A stretch of DNA of 64,000 nucleotides from Hyperoplus lanceolatus (lineage: Eukaryota > Chordata > Actinopteri > Uranoscopiformes > Ammodytidae): positions 16,604,001 through 16,668,000 of the forward strand of contig CM049410.1 of assembly GCA_026929865.2 (NCBI GenBank). Direction: 5' to 3'. Position 1 is the first letter of the stretch, and the number at the start of each line of letters is the position of its first letter. The notes below the pieces were generated by a model. The model saw nothing but the letters and a program-made list of their open reading frames with translations. It did not search any database and was not told the DNA's origin. Below, one piece after another: positions 12,056 to 24,262 of this stretch. Made by a program: the position numbers and the translations under genes.

Positions 12056-12165
12056 CTTGGTTTAGGATAGGATAGTCTGTTGTGAGGAGTCAGGTGTTTC
12101 AGGAGTGTCTCACCACTGAATAACACAAATGACAAACCTATATTGCATTATATTAAACACGCCCC
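12056..12165 (-). promoter_or_regulatory. Progranulin 5' noncoding exon and core promoter candidate
   Basis: On the minus strand a strong splice donor (CCAAG then GTAAGAGC) ends at 12056. It can join the acceptor lying directly before the ATG at 11145, so the first exon is noncoding. An AT-rich TATA-like stretch lies around 12140-12160, just downstream of a GC-rich block at 12160-12172. Exact transcription start is not visible. Confidence 0.5.
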
Positions 12166-12170
12166 CGGGA

Positions 12171-12849
12171 GATAGAGTGAAAGAGATAGAGAGGTAGGAG
12201 TTCCCCTGACTACCTTGCAGCGACTGTCCTGGCCTCTTGCATCAAGTCGTGGCGTATTTAATTAAATTGTATTGATACAATTAGATGACAATAAAGTGTA
12301 ATCTGCTTAACCGTATATTAGCCTACACTGAATATGTTGCGGTTTAACTGCCCGTGCTGGCCGGACAAACTTGTTTACGTGCAAACAGCTGCAGCACACC
12401 GCGTGTCGCGTCCAGCAAGCGCCGCCAGAGGGTCTGCTTTTCACAGATCTCCACAAAGTGCGCAGTTGGCCTTTCAATTCAATTCCAATTGGCATGAATG
12501 TAAAAATCAAAAAATTGTGAATATAAATTATAATGTATGATGTCTACAACTGAACACTTATTTATTCACAGCAAAAGTGCCATTAAATATAAGTTTGCTA
12601 TCTGAATTGACAAGCCTGAATATTATCTAAATATTAACTATGAAATTCAGAATACTCTTAAAAAAAAGACAAGTCTAATATTTGTTTATCTTAAGATGCT
12701 GGGCAAATTAATGGTAAGTGTAATCAATCTATTTCACTAAACTATCAGAACTAATAAGTCATCAGTTAAACCTCATAATGAAACCTAAATGTGATTTGGT
12801 TCTCAGAAAAACAAAAAAAGACTTATAGCAAAACCACATACACAAGTCA
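12171..12849. other. Intergenic, progranulin 5' flank to cd2bp2 3' end
   Basis: The genes on both sides are minus-strand, so this holds upstream control sequence of progranulin and the end of cd2bp2. The 12330-12440 part is GC- and CpG-richer than its surroundings. No gene is seen. Confidence 0.6.
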
Positions 12850-12855
12850 TTTATT
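12850..12855 (-). terminator. cd2bp2 poly(A) signal
   Basis: AATAAA on the minus strand, 150 bp beyond the stop codon. It is the first good signal downstream. Confidence 0.6.
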
Positions 12856-13004
12856 TAAAAGCAATGTACAGAAAACAAAGCAGTTTTAAAATCTTAGATC
12901 TTATGACAGCCCTGGAGAAAATGACTGAAGGAAACTCGAGGGCAAATTACATGAATAATGACATTGATCGAAATGATAGTGATTAATTTGATGCTGGACA
13001 TGGA

Positions 13005-16000
13005 TCATGTGTAAAGCTCAAAGTCTAATCTCTTGGAGTTGTAGAACTGTGATCCCTCCTCGTCCTTCTTCCTGCAGTAGACACCGGTGCTGAAGTAGCC
13101 TTCATCCACCCAACCCTGAAGAAAACAACAGTAAGAAGAGTATTATTAACCTACCTGCCCAGATTGAGGTTTAAGATGGAACCAGCACCCAATAATTTAG
13201 TAAACATGACAGGACTTACTCATTTGCAGACATTTATTTGCAAACTTTTTTCTTTTTTAAATTTGCACCTTAATGCGAGTCCTTTGCCAAAAATATTAAC
13301 AGCAATTTTTTGATAACTAAAATTTATTTTGTTTGTCATTCATGTTTAAAGGCAAGGTCAATACTACATATTATATCCACTTAACAAATTCTGTTTTGTC
13401 AATAGTCACACTTTTTGGTAAATTTGCAAAAATGTTGAGAGTGCTGTTGTTTGACAACATTGTCAATCATGCAATTTGTTGGTTTGGTCATCACAGCAAT
13501 AACACAAATGTATTGAACAAATGAACTGGCCTTTGAAAAGTTGATGGCTGTTTTGGGAAATACATCCATACATGGTCCTATTGGCCGATTAATATTACTT
13601 TTGTCATCCCATGACCAACACTGCTACCACCAGCAGCCATCATCCTGATGCTGCAGAAAATCAGTCACTTCCAATTGTGTTTATTTTTAACACTTGTTTC
13701 CAAAACTATGAGGTTGAAATAAATGCAATTACTTGGCGATGGGCTGATGTTGTGATATAATTTGTTTACATTACAATCATTTAGCTGATACTTTCATTTA
13801 AACTAATTTACAATGAGTGCATTCGACTATGGTTTTTACTCCCTCGCCCAAACTCAAAAGAAGTTCAAGTAAATACCTGCATCTGTTGACTGGTGAATGG
13901 GCCGTAGACTTCTGAATCCTCATTGTCCCATTTGTACTCCCACATCACCTCGTCAGTCCCTGAGAAGACAAAACTAGATTAAACAAAACAGGATATTTTG
14001 CGACACTTACCCGAAATGTACGCAAGTAGCACTGAGTAACCTATTTTGTCTTCATCCTCATCTTTATCCTCCGATTTGTTTCCTTGCTTCTCGTCAAACT
14101 TATCTCCGAACATATCCAGTTCATTGCTTTCTTCGTCGTCGTCGTCACCAGGGATCCGATCGACAGCTGGCTTCTTGCTTTTCATTTTCTTCATCAAATA
14201 GCCCAGTTTTTCATATGTTTGCTGATAGATCTCGAACATCCCAGATCCGACCAATCTGTCAGCGAGTGCTGTGAGCCTATCCAGCTTCTCCGTGTCCCTC
14301 TTGTTCTCCTCCGTGGGCTCACTCTCCTCCCTTAGCTTGCCCTTCTTCCGTCTACCAAGACCAAGACCTCCTAGGCGACGCAGAGCCGTGGCAACAGTCT
14401 CCCCTGGTAACAAGAGTTCCACTACAGCTTCAGTGAGCTGGTGCTGTGTGTAGGAAGCCAGTGGATCCTCCGCTGGCTCCATCTCCTCCTCCTCCTCTTC
14501 TTGTTCTTCTTTGTCGTTTTCTTTGGCCTGTTGCTCTTCTCTCATCTTCTCATCCTCTGCCTCGTCCTCATCACCAACTCTGCGCTTCCGTTTGGCTCCA
14601 AGACCTTTTTTCTTTTGCTTGAAGGGTTGTTCTTTCACTCTCACCTAGTAGAAGCAAATTTAAAATCTTATATACAGTATATTGATCTAATTTCTAGTCA
14701 AAATATCTTGTGACACTCAATATAAGACACAATTCCCCAAAGAAACATTTCAGGGAAATATAGGGACTTAAGCTTAAATTGAAAATGAATGACACTAAAA
14801 GTATTCCTATTACTAGTAACAAATGCTCAATATGAGTATTATTTAGCTAAGGGGCATTTTTTCCAGTGTATTACTGCAAATTGCTTGAAAGGTTTCAACC
14901 ATGAAAGAAGAGTGTGCCTAAAATGCAATTACCCAATCAATGTTGTCAAGCCAGTTGTCTCTGATCTCTTCTTCCTTTTTGACGAAGTAGTTTCCCTCAG
15001 AGTCAAAGTATCCTTCTTCCATCTCCTCGTCCAGGTTGAAAGGTGTAATAGACACGCCCTCGTCATAGTCGATTGTTGCTGTCTCTTGACCTGAAATCAT
15101 AGTGACCATGATACTGGTTACATTACAACTGACACTCTGGTTGCGTTCCGAATCGCATACTCTTTCTTTTTTCTATTCTACATACTACATCCGACGATAA
15201 AAAGAATCTAGTTAGGATGCAGTAGGCATACTATTGGGACATACTTTTCTCTCTTATTTCATCATAACATTGCGCCTTGATCTTGCCTCTTGCTTTTTAT
15301 ATCCGTCGCATCCCCGTTTGTTTTCATATGGAGGCTTCGTCGATGTTACGTCACTTCACGTGCGCACTGGATTGTGGGTCAGAATCGCCCAAATAGGATG
15401 CAATTTTCAACACTAACAATCTTGGCCGCATGAAGTAGGACATCCGGGTACTTCTAACCATCCTAAATCTGGCCACAAGAATCGGGACATCCTAAATCTT
15501 TTTTTCTACATACTATATAGTAGAAAGTATGCGATTCGGAACGCAACCTCTGTTTGGGAAAAACACTATCTTGTTAGACCTGTAATTATTGTTTGTTACA
15601 GAAATGGACGAAAGAGTCAAATAATTTAGCTCTGGCTTGTCAAAAGCTTGCTTCTTTAAGACTTAATATAAATTCTCACTATGAGGAAGGAAACTGTATA
15701 TTTTGACTTGTGAAGCATAACCACCTTTCTTCCATACAGTATATGTCTTCCTATGTACAGTTAAAATAATAAACAAAACATACCCTCCACATCATCACTG
15801 GCCAGAACGTCATATTTGTTGCTGCTGCTCTTTTCTTCCCCTTCATCCTCTTCGTCACTATCAAGGGAATGTTTTCCCTTAAACCTGGATCCTGGTCCTG
15901 CCGCAGCCTCGCAAACCTGGATCAACAGTAAAAGAAAGACATTATTTTTAAAACAACATAATTTAATATTTAAACAAAATCAGGCACAAACATCCATTCT

Positions 16001-16597
16001 CTTGCTAGATTTAGTGTGCTTTGTCCTTATCGTGACTACATTGTCCATGTGTTCATTTAAATAGAGATGCAGTCCTACAGCTATTCTTGCACTTTTTAGT
16101 GTTATGAGAATGTTGCAAAGAAAAGTCCCCATAAATGACAAGCAAGAAAGGATCCTGCAGTTGTCAACAGCATGCAACACCATTCTTGCTATTCTTGCTT
16201 ATGGTTGAATTATTTTATTTCTGGTGTTTAAATAACAATACTTCAGCTTTTAACTTTATACATTGTCTTATGATAAAAGGAATATAGGATTTTTACTAGG
16301 TATATGCAATGATGACACAATTGCAAACAAAGTAAATAGACATTGGTGTAGCTACTAGTATTGGGTGTTCGTTGTTATTGGGTTATGACTGCAAACTTCA
16401 GGTGATCATCATTCTACTGGGGTAATATCAGGTTTCATGTGAATTAAATCCTTTGTGACCATTTCATTGTCAGAGTGTATGGTTGGTTATCTATGGCAGT
16501 GATGTGAACGTGACAGTGCTACCTTTTTGTTTGGGAGTTCTTCTTCCAACTCTAACTCTCCGTCCCCGTCCTCAAATGTTACTTTCCTCTTCGGCAT
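13005..16597 (-). CDS. cd2bp2: CD2 antigen cytoplasmic tail-binding protein 2 (GYF domain)
   Basis: Nuclear U5 snRNP (52K) component whose GYF domain binds proline-rich ligands. Coding exons: 16523-16597, 15784-15916, 14933-15090, 14011-14644, 13877-13959, 13005-13115; 397 codons plus TGA, phases all consistent. The protein opens [16 protein letters not shown], then has acidic and Lys-rich low-complexity regions. It ends with the GYF signature GPFxxxxMxxWxxxGYF, split between the last two exons (G353-F369), then RLDFELYT. The exon 4 donor is taken at 14011 (GTAAGT); a weaker in-phase donor at 14042 would drop about 10 residues. The ATG lies four bases after an acceptor, so a 5' noncoding exon is required. 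Length and order match the vertebrate family. Confidence 0.95.
15140..15547. mobile_element. 408-bp MITE with GTTGCGTTCCGAATCGCATA termini
   Basis: Terminal inverted repeats of about 25 bp and a 5-bp direct repeat CTCTG on each side (15135-15139, 15548-15552). It lies in the cd2bp2 intron between exons 2 and 3. A second, interrupted copy is at 21778-22661. There is no coding capacity. Superfamily is not decided. Confidence 0.8.
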
Positions 16598-16600
16598 GGT

Positions 16601-16980
16601 GCTATAAAAGGCAAAGACAGTGACCCTCTTTGTTCCTCAAAAGCAGCTGTAACTTTATTGAGCAGATTTTAAAACTCTAACAGAGGAAAATGGCCACAAA
16701 TCAAGTTAGCTTTGTTGCTACAATGTTAGCCAACAACAGATATCGCACGCGCAGTAAAGCAATTAACCAAATCCAAGCTCTTGCTAGAGGTAGCATTTAA
16801 TGAAATATAGAAAGAGACAGTTTGTGAACCATTTGGTGTGGAAATGTACTTATTTAATTTAATAAAAAGTGATTAAGCGGGGAAATGTGGACAAACCTGA
16901 TTCGAACGGCGTACGTTCGTTTCTTCTTCGCTTCAATAATGTCTATGGTGGTTTGTAAACAACGAGAAGGCGCATTACCG
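16601..16980 (-). promoter_or_regulatory. cd2bp2 5' noncoding exon and start region
   Basis: An acceptor at 16602-16603 precedes CACCATG. A donor (CAG then GTTTGT) on the minus strand ends at 16897, so a noncoding exon lies about 16898-16980. The flank at 16900-16990 is CpG-richer than its surroundings and has no TATA box. Confidence 0.5.
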
Positions 16981-17229
16981 CCCTCACCTGGTGAGGAGAA
17001 TACATCCGATTTTATATGTAGGTAATAATATTGAACTGCTGTATTAAAATGGCCTACTATCTTTTACTATCCCACTATGATAAAATACTATAATAAGAGA
17101 ACATCTATGGATATGTCCCTTTTTTAGTAAGTTTGTAAAATCTTTCCAAGAATTTCCAATAGCCTACTCAAATCCATTTGACATTTAAGCAAACGTGGAT
17201 TGTACAGTTAGTTTTATTGAATATAGCAG

Positions 17230-17327
<98 letters not shown>

Positions 17328-18049
17328 AGTTCATGATTTGACTCTCTTTTTGATTGGTTATAGTATAGTGTTAAATGTTCCTGTACCATATCTTGAATGT
17401 GATGCCTTACCAAAGTTCATGTCTGAAATGCAGTATTTTTTAAATAATATCAATAACGCTTACCCTAATTTGCTGTAAATACAGTGTGCAGGAATATACT
17501 ACTTTCTTTTGCATCAACATGTGAAACAATCTCTTGGCATTCAGATGTTGAACTGATGTTTAATCCATGGCTTTGAGTTGATTTTGGCTCTTCAGTCTTG
17601 TACTGTAAATGGAGAAGTGCTTTATTAGGAAGCGCCCCACAGTGTGCACTGTAAATCTTCTCACCTACTCTTTTAGATCTGGAATTCCTTGAGGATAAAA
17701 AGGATAAACATGGGTTAAAAATAGATGGATTAAACAAAGCATGTTTTCAAGGTGGTACAGAAAGTATTCTTATTTAGAAAGGAATAAAGACAGACAGACA
17801 ACAGAGAAGATAATTTTACGTAACACTTACTGTATTCACTGTATCTGAAAGGTTGCACATCTCCCTGAAGAATCAACCATCTATCAAGGTAAAATTTGCT
17901 CTGGTCTACACATCATCACAGATTCAAATTAAACAAAAAAATCTGAAATTCAAAAGAAAATAACACAAAATGAAGAAGTGAGATAAATACTGTACATCAC
18001 AGCTCAAACTCCACTGCAGCATCTAGCATCTCATTTCCAGGTAGCAGTT
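16981..18049. other. Intergenic between divergent cd2bp2 and PHETA gene
   Basis: About 1.1 kb between head-to-head genes, so it should hold both promoters. It contains the AC microsatellite at 17233-17326 and otherwise AT-rich unique-looking sequence. No gene is seen. Confidence 0.6.
17233..17326. repeat. (AC)n microsatellite
   Basis: About 47 AC units without interruption, between the divergent starts of cd2bp2 and the PHETA gene. Confidence 0.97.
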
Positions 18050-18410
18050 TTCCGTTAGGGAGGTCGGTTTCGAGTCGACTACTTGCTTTGGCTGCTGATC
18101 CACCAGCTCAGAGCGCAGAGGAGAGAGAGAATGTAATGTGTCAGTATTTTGTTACCAGGAAGTGGGACGAGTTATTTATATTTCAACACTCATCCTCTCG
18201 TACCGGAGGGAGAACCCGAGTAAGTAAGCTGAAACTATATATTCAAACATTATCTTTTTCTGGATGCAACTAACCGAGGGAGATAACAATTGCCTTAACG
18301 TTTTAGGACGGCTTAGATGAGCAGGAGAACATATCCGTAAATATAAATAATGTGAACGATGTGTGGGAGGCTTAAGTGACCCTGTGAAGAGGGATTCAGC
18401 ATTGGCAGAG
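18050..18410 (+). promoter_or_regulatory. PHETA gene 5' noncoding region with two candidate donors
   Basis: Strong GTAAGT donors follow 18219 and 18410. Either could splice to the acceptor at 20397-20398, just upstream of the ATG. This suggests alternative or consecutive noncoding first exons; it is inferred from splice signals only. Confidence 0.4.
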
Positions 18411-18448
18411 GTAAGTCTGACTCACAATACAAGACCTTTGCAATAGGG

Positions 18449-18555
<107 letters not shown>

Positions 18556-18848
18556 TATCAAAATCATTCTGATTACTTTCTCATCAGATTGCTTGATTAT
18601 TTCAATCAATGTTCTGGTGGAATAAAATAAATATTGCATTATAAGTAGTAACAGCACAGAAGTATTATAATAAGCAACACAAAGTTTCCTGTAAGTATCA
18701 GATGCATTTGCTCTACTGAAAGGGGACCTCATTGTGTTATGTTACTGTAAATGACCTGTAATACTGATGCATCAATTTGTGAGAAGCATTTTACTGTTGA
18801 AGCTGGTTGAGGTGGCAGTGGCACTATCTTTTTGAAGATCCACTGAAT

Positions 18849-20250
18849 TACAGGTTTTCTCAGTCGCTTTGGTGCTTTTCTCACATCACTATTAACATTT
18901 GCACAGCAGTTAGTGCATTTCTCAAAACAATTAGTGCAAACTGCAAAACCTAGTGGATAACCTGCAAAAGTACATCACTTGCTCAAAATGGATAGTCTAT
19001 TCCTCAAAAGCAAGTATTCATGTCAATGAAACTGCCAGTGTCATCAAAATGAGAAGTCTTGACACCGCCGTTTATGAACAAGATAGTCAAATGGCTTTGT
19101 CATGTTTTCATTGTTTTTTATGACAGTTTATTCTCTCAGTGTCTTCCAATGCAAAAAAAGGTCAGAACTCAGTGACACTACCTGAAAATGCTCAAGACAG
19201 CACTATACACTACTTGTACAGCCATTTGAAAACTACAGTAAAGTTACACATTGCTGTAGTTAGGGGAGTGAGTACAAGACACTGAATACGTATGTTTCGC
19301 ATTTTTACTCTATATGCTCTTTGCAATTCTACAGCATTGTGCAAAAGAAAATACACTTCAGTCACTTATTTAGAACAAACATAAAAAAACACCCTTTTGG
19401 TAGAGCTGTGCACAAATGTGAACAATATAACAGGACATATTGTAACTGAACATATATAGGTAAATCATTCTGGCACATCCAGACGTTCCTGTCTGTCTGG
19501 CCACATATTTTCATCTACATCACAACGGATATTATCCCTTGCAATGCAGCGAGGAAAGTATCTCCTGGGGTAGCGAATCCACCCTCTGCATGACTCTGCT
19601 GTAATGTCGTCACATGCTGCATCCATGGTTGCTAGCAGGGTCATTTGCACATGTGGACGCCGGTCATAAACTTTCCACCTCTGTGTCACAGAATTGTAGA
19701 AATGGTACACACTATGTCCTGCTCAGTTCATATATGCTTGCCAAGTGAGGGTTCATGGGATTCATCCCTGAGTGACTGTGAACAAGTGGCTTGTCATTGG
19801 TTACAACTAATACTTCACACACCTCCTCGTGAGTGAAAGCTGAAGTCCACCTGAGAGCAATTGTTCAATTTAGGAGACATTTCCAGGAAAAAAATGATAA
19901 AGAAAGGTATATAATTTGCTTGACAGAATTTGATAACTTGTTCAACAATTTTGTATGCAATGACTCAAGCAATGAAATGAAGACTATTAGTTTTATTGGG
20001 AACGACTATTCAGCATCCATAAGTATAGTTCATTTTGACTGACATGACATAAGCAAATGACAATGTTATAAAACAGCAAAGAATTGTATGAAAGCAACTG
20101 ATACATGTCCAAAAGCATTTGCAATTTGTTCAGAGGAAGGAGAAATTATGATGTGCTCAAATGACTAAATGTTGTGGAGGTTGAACTAATAGTTTTGAGA
20201 ATTTTCATTCTGATCTGAGAAAAGCACCAAAGCAATTGAGAAAAACTGTA
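18849..20250. mobile_element. Decayed 1.4-kb IS630/Tc1-type DNA transposon
   Basis: Inverted ends TACAGGTTTTCTCAGTCGCT at 18849 and the complement of TACAGTTTTTCTCAATTGCT at 20250, with TA at each boundary. Inside, on the minus strand, lies a transposase C-terminus remnant (19465-19710). It sits in the PHETA first intron. Confidence 0.75.
19465..19710 (-). pseudogene. IS630-type DDE transposase, C-terminal remnant
   Basis: Open frame of 81 codons with RRYFPRCIARDNIRCDVDEN followed by MWPD. It matches in form the C-terminal end of a DDE_3/IS630-like transposase that is widespread in fish genomes. The catalytic core upstream is missing, so this is non-functional debris of the 18849-20250 element. 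Confidence 0.65.
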
Positions 20251-20406
20251 AAATAAAATTGATAGCCTTGTAGAGTTTACACTATAGTTTGGGTTGCTTG
20301 AGATTATTTTAGTCAACGTTTTGCCAGAAACCATTTTGGATTATCTGGAGTTTTTGGTATTTCATAGTCTGGATGTAAAATATTTTTTTCTTGTTTAGGT
20401 GTTGGG

Positions 20407-23307
20407 ATGAAGCTCCATAAGAAGATTTTGACCCATTACCTGTCATGCACCTCTCCAGTAGACAAACAGGGATATCTCTACAAAAAGGTTTGGATACACA
20501 CAGACAACTTTAAAGCTATAGTGTGTAACTTTTTCCCATATATGAATGTCAGTTACATTCAAGCCATCACAAAATGAGTTGACACACAGTTGATTAATCC
20601 TGTCAGCTCTACAAAACTATCTCTGTATTTCTCAGTATGACATCCTCAAAAAACTGGTGTTACCTCAGAATTCCTCATGGGGACGACAGAAGTTACGCAC
20701 CATTGCTTTCGATAACTGAATCCGATGTAGTGATTTTCATCTGATACATACTCATATTTTCTCCATAGAGAGAGCGAAATGCCACTTACCGGCGGCGGTG
20801 GTTTGTCCTGAAGGCAAACTTGCTTTTCTACCAGGAGCGCCCTGCGGACAGACACCTACTGGGTGTCATCGTGCTGGAGGGGTGTGCAGTGCGTAACTCT
20901 GAGTCAGAGGGAAGGTTTGCCTTTTCCCTGGAGTTTGAAGGGCCCGGACTGAAGACCTACAGGTTTGCAGCAACGGACAGTCAGACCCAGGAGAGCTGGG
21001 TGAAAGCTTTGCTCACAGCCAGCCACTGCTACCTCTCACTGCTGGTGAGAGACCTGGGGAGGCAGTATGAAGGTGCGTTATGTGTGTTATGTGTATGAGT
21101 GTTGAGACCTGGTGCCAAAACCCGTTTTAGACTGAGACATGAAACTGCAAATCGTCATTTTTGATAAGATAAGAAAAGATAGAACTTTATGCATTGATTG
21201 ATTTTGCCAGGTTGCTCTAAAATGACAGAAACAAAAACAAAGAAAGAATACAAAGCCTGTGTTGACAATACTGGTTATATAAGGTTTAGCATGAGAGTTT
21301 AATTCAAATCAGTGATTTATCGCGAGGATCATTACGCACTGTACAGAGAAGGCATACAGAACGGAATGATAATGTTCAAGTGGAAACACAGTCATTTAAA
21401 CCATTTACACAAAGCAGCATCAGGGGGGCAGGAGCTCTGTCCTGTGATTGGTTCACACTTCAGCCAGGTAGTCACACAAAAGTGCACAAAAAAATACAAT
21501 AGGCCAGGATATACAGTATGTAAATAGGAGCCAGGATGTCTCCTTGGAGACTAAATGACACCGCAGGGTGTGTGTGAGGATTAACAAATGCATGATATGC
21601 AAGGATCGGGGGAAAGCTGTGTCTAGCCTGAAATCACCTTAGTGTGTTCATTTTATCATTACACCTGTGATTGTAACAGTATGCTGTGAAGTTATGACTT
21701 GACAGTTGCACATTTAAGTACTAGAATTGTACATGAAAGTGACAATAATGTTTTCTCATAATATTAAAACATTATCCCTGCGGTCCGAATCGCATACTCT
21801 TTCTTTTTTCTATTCTACATACTACATTTGACGATCAAAATAATCTAGTTAGGATGCAGTAGGCATACAATAAGGACATACTTTTATTTATTTATTTCAC
21901 CATAACATTGCGCCTTGATCTCGCCTCTTGCTTTATATCCATTGTTTTCATATGGAGGCTCCGTTGATGTGACTTCACTTAAAGGTGAAGTAAGCGGTTT
22001 ATTTATGTTAATAAAAGTGTAAAATTGCTCTTTATTCATACAGTGATCACGTACATAATGTGCGCGTTTCATAAAGCCGATCTCTCAGTCAGCTGCTTTG
22101 CATGTAATCGGCAAATAAACTTATTGGAGTATCCCGAAATGTTTATCCAATCAGAAGAGAGAACGCTACAAACCGACACTCGTCTCACTCATATATTGTA
22201 TATACACTCCATGGTCTCACTGCCGGTGCATGCCATAGCAACAGATGGGTGAATGTGTATGCGCCTACAATGGCGGAGCAGGTAAAAATCCTTCCCAATG
22301 TCTGTTTTGATGGTTTTTATCATGTTTTATCACACTTATGGATCTGAGATGATGCTAGATAACTTGCTGCTTGAAGACCGCAGTGCATTAATGTGGTGAC
22401 GTAGGGACGAGCGACGGGACTGCTAACTGCAGTAACTGACAGGAAGTTAGCTAAAAGAACCATTCCGCTTACAGCACCTTTAAGGTTCGCACTGGATTAT
22501 GGGTCAGATTCGCCCAAATAGGATGCTGTTTTCAACACTAAAAATCTTGGCCGGATGTTGTAGACATCCGGATCTTTCTAACCATCCTAAATCTGGCCAC
22601 AATAATCGGGACATCCTAAATCTTTTTTCTACAATACTGAATAGTAGATTGGAACGCAGGGAATATTGAGGTTGCACTGCACAGTTTAATTAATTGAGGT
22701 AAAACATTTTAGGCCTAATTACCTCTTTTTAGTGGTGCCAGCAGGCAGATTTTTGTGCCACTGTTTCCAGTCTGTGTGCTAATAAGTTAACTGATAGTGT
22801 TCCCGAAGTGTCTTACTATGTCCTTGCAAAAAGCACAAATATTTTTTAACATAAGTTAGGATTTAACCTATGGATTAACCTTCATTTTTGTTTATTTCCT
22901 GTTTCCTATCTGCAGAAGCTAAACAGCAACGAGGCTCTGGTGAATCCTCAGTCAGTGTCCTCAAACAGTCCACCTTTATCTTCCCTGTGTTGCCCTCAGC
23001 AACAGTAGTCAGAGAAGCGAGAAGCCTCAGCGCCAGCACAATTTCACAAGCTAATTCATTACCTACTAAAGTGTCAGCTAAAAAGTCCCCTAAACTGTGG
23101 CACAGGAGAAATGCTCTGGTCACGCCAATTAATGGACCGGCACCTTTGCACGGTGAATGGCCTTTGGTGGGTTTTGATCCACTCGAGGAGTTCAGCAAAC
23201 TTCATGATTATTACGGCCAGGAAGTGAAGAAAGCAAGAGAGGATTGGCTGAGGAGTCGACAAGCGAAAGAGGAACAAAGTAATGGAGATCTCATCGACCT
23301 AGGCTGA
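20407..23307 (+). CDS. Sesquipedalian / PHETA family (PH domain, OCRL-binding)
   Basis: Endosomal adaptor family (FAM109, IPIP27) that binds the inositol 5-phosphatases OCRL and INPP5B in endosome-to-Golgi and recycling traffic. Exons: 20407-20487, 20769-21072, 22916-23307; 258 codons plus TGA. ATG at 20407 follows an acceptor by 8 bases. Residues 18-125 form a PH domain (KQGYLYKK, RRRWFVLKANLLFY, ending ESWVKALLTASHCYLSLL). The C-terminal part has the F&H motif (F221SKLHDYY) that docks on OCRL, a basic helix, and a terminal DLIDLG clathrin-box-like end. Length fits the family (about 250-260 aa). I cannot decide between PHETA1 and PHETA2. The gene diverges from cd2bp2. Confidence 0.92.
20508..20713. 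mobile_element. MITE, TTAAAGCTATAGTGTGTAAC family
   Basis: Left end TTTAAAGCTATAGTGTGTAA and right end complementary (GTTACGCACCATTGCTTT). It lies in the PHETA intron between coding exons 1 and 2. Related copies are at 9464-9600 and, in opposite orientation, 23476-23758. Confidence 0.6.
21778..22661. mobile_element. Second copy of the 15140-15547 MITE, interrupted by another MITE
   Basis: Outer parts match 15140-15547 closely (TCCGAATCGCATACTCTTTC at the left, CATCCTAAATCTTTT at the right). The middle is split by a 500-bp insert at 21979-22483. It lies in the PHETA intron before the last exon. Confidence 0.8.
21979..22483. mobile_element. TTAA-flanked MITE nested in the 21778-22661 element
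   Basis: Inverted ends TTAAAGGTGAAGTAAGCGG and the complement of TTAAAGGTGCTGTAAGCGG, flanked by TTAA on both sides (21979-21982, 22480-22483). A TTAA target suggests a piggyBac-type mobiliser. The related element at 15140-15547 serves as an empty-site comparison at about 15350. Confidence 0.75.
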
Positions 23308-23475
23308 AGAACAAGAAAAAAACTGACTCTCTAGAGACCATTTAAGAGGAATGGAGAAGAGACTTTAGTTTATGTGTGTTAAAAAGGAACCGGACCTGAA
23401 GTTTACTGTATTTAACAAGAGTTTGAGGCTCAGATACATGGAACTGTGCAAAATGTTCCTCAAAATGTATGATGA

Positions 23476-23758
23476 TTTAAAGCTATAATGCGTAACTTCA
23501 ATCGCCCCCATGAGGAATTCTGAGTAATTACAACAACATTGTTGGCGCATCTTAGTTAAATCTTTAGTGATCGTGCATAGATTGTATTTCTCTACGTCCA
23601 GGAATTTCTTAACGGTAGTATCAACAACTGAAACATTTTGTGGGCGTTTCTTGAGCTCTTGCACCAGTTTCAGGGGGCGACGCTAGTTAAAAAATATTGC
23701 CATACTGAGAAATACAGAGTACATTCATATGAAAAACTTATGCACTTTAGCTTTAAGA
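23476..23758. mobile_element. MITE, inverted copy of the 20508-20713 family
   Basis: Ends TTTAAAGCTATAATGCGTAA and the complement of TTAAAGCTAAAGTGCATAAG. The stretch CCCCATGAGGAATTCTGAG is the reverse complement of one in 20508-20713. It lies in the PHETA 3' untranslated region, 170 bp after the stop. Confidence 0.65.
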
Positions 23759-24256
23759 TAATTTTTTATGTAACATTTGTTTTACATAAAGTTGTAACTT
23801 TCCTGCCTTTTCTGAGCCAAGCAGCCTTAAAGTGTCCGTGGGTTTCAGTAAAGAACAAGTAAATAATCTGCCCACAAAAGGTTAGGAGTATACTATACAG
23901 CAGGCGTTTGCACATCTGCACCTTTTGGAAACAGCTTTTTGACTAATAATAACAATTCTGAATGTCTATTTTCTAGCTAAGGGTTGCTTTAAGTCTTGGC
24001 AGCTAGCTAGCATGTACAACAACAGCTACTGTAGATGGAATTAAGCCATTATTTACACTTGTGCTTTAACTCCCTTTCCTTGTTTGTTTTCAGTACAATC
24101 AAACCCGCTTTTCCAACTGCTGCTAATCACATTGAAGATAAACCTACAGTTATCTGATCAGTGTTGTATTCACATGTAGTGCAATTATCATTTGTAGCCA
24201 TATGGCTGCCTGATGCAGTATTAAGAAACATTATTATATATTTTTAGCGCATGAAA

Positions 24257-24262
24257 AATAAA
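24257..24262 (+). terminator. Candidate poly(A) signal of the PHETA gene
   Basis: AATAAA about 950 bp beyond the stop codon. It is the first canonical hexamer I noted in the AT-rich 3' flank. Confidence 0.4.

Noticed and set aside
17465-17737. 90-codon minus-strand frame between cd2bp2 and PHETA
   Set aside because: No recognisable domain, and it sits in a likely promoter interval; no support beyond length.
22888-23198. Antisense open frame over the last PHETA exon
   Set aside because: Shadow of the real coding exon on the opposite strand.
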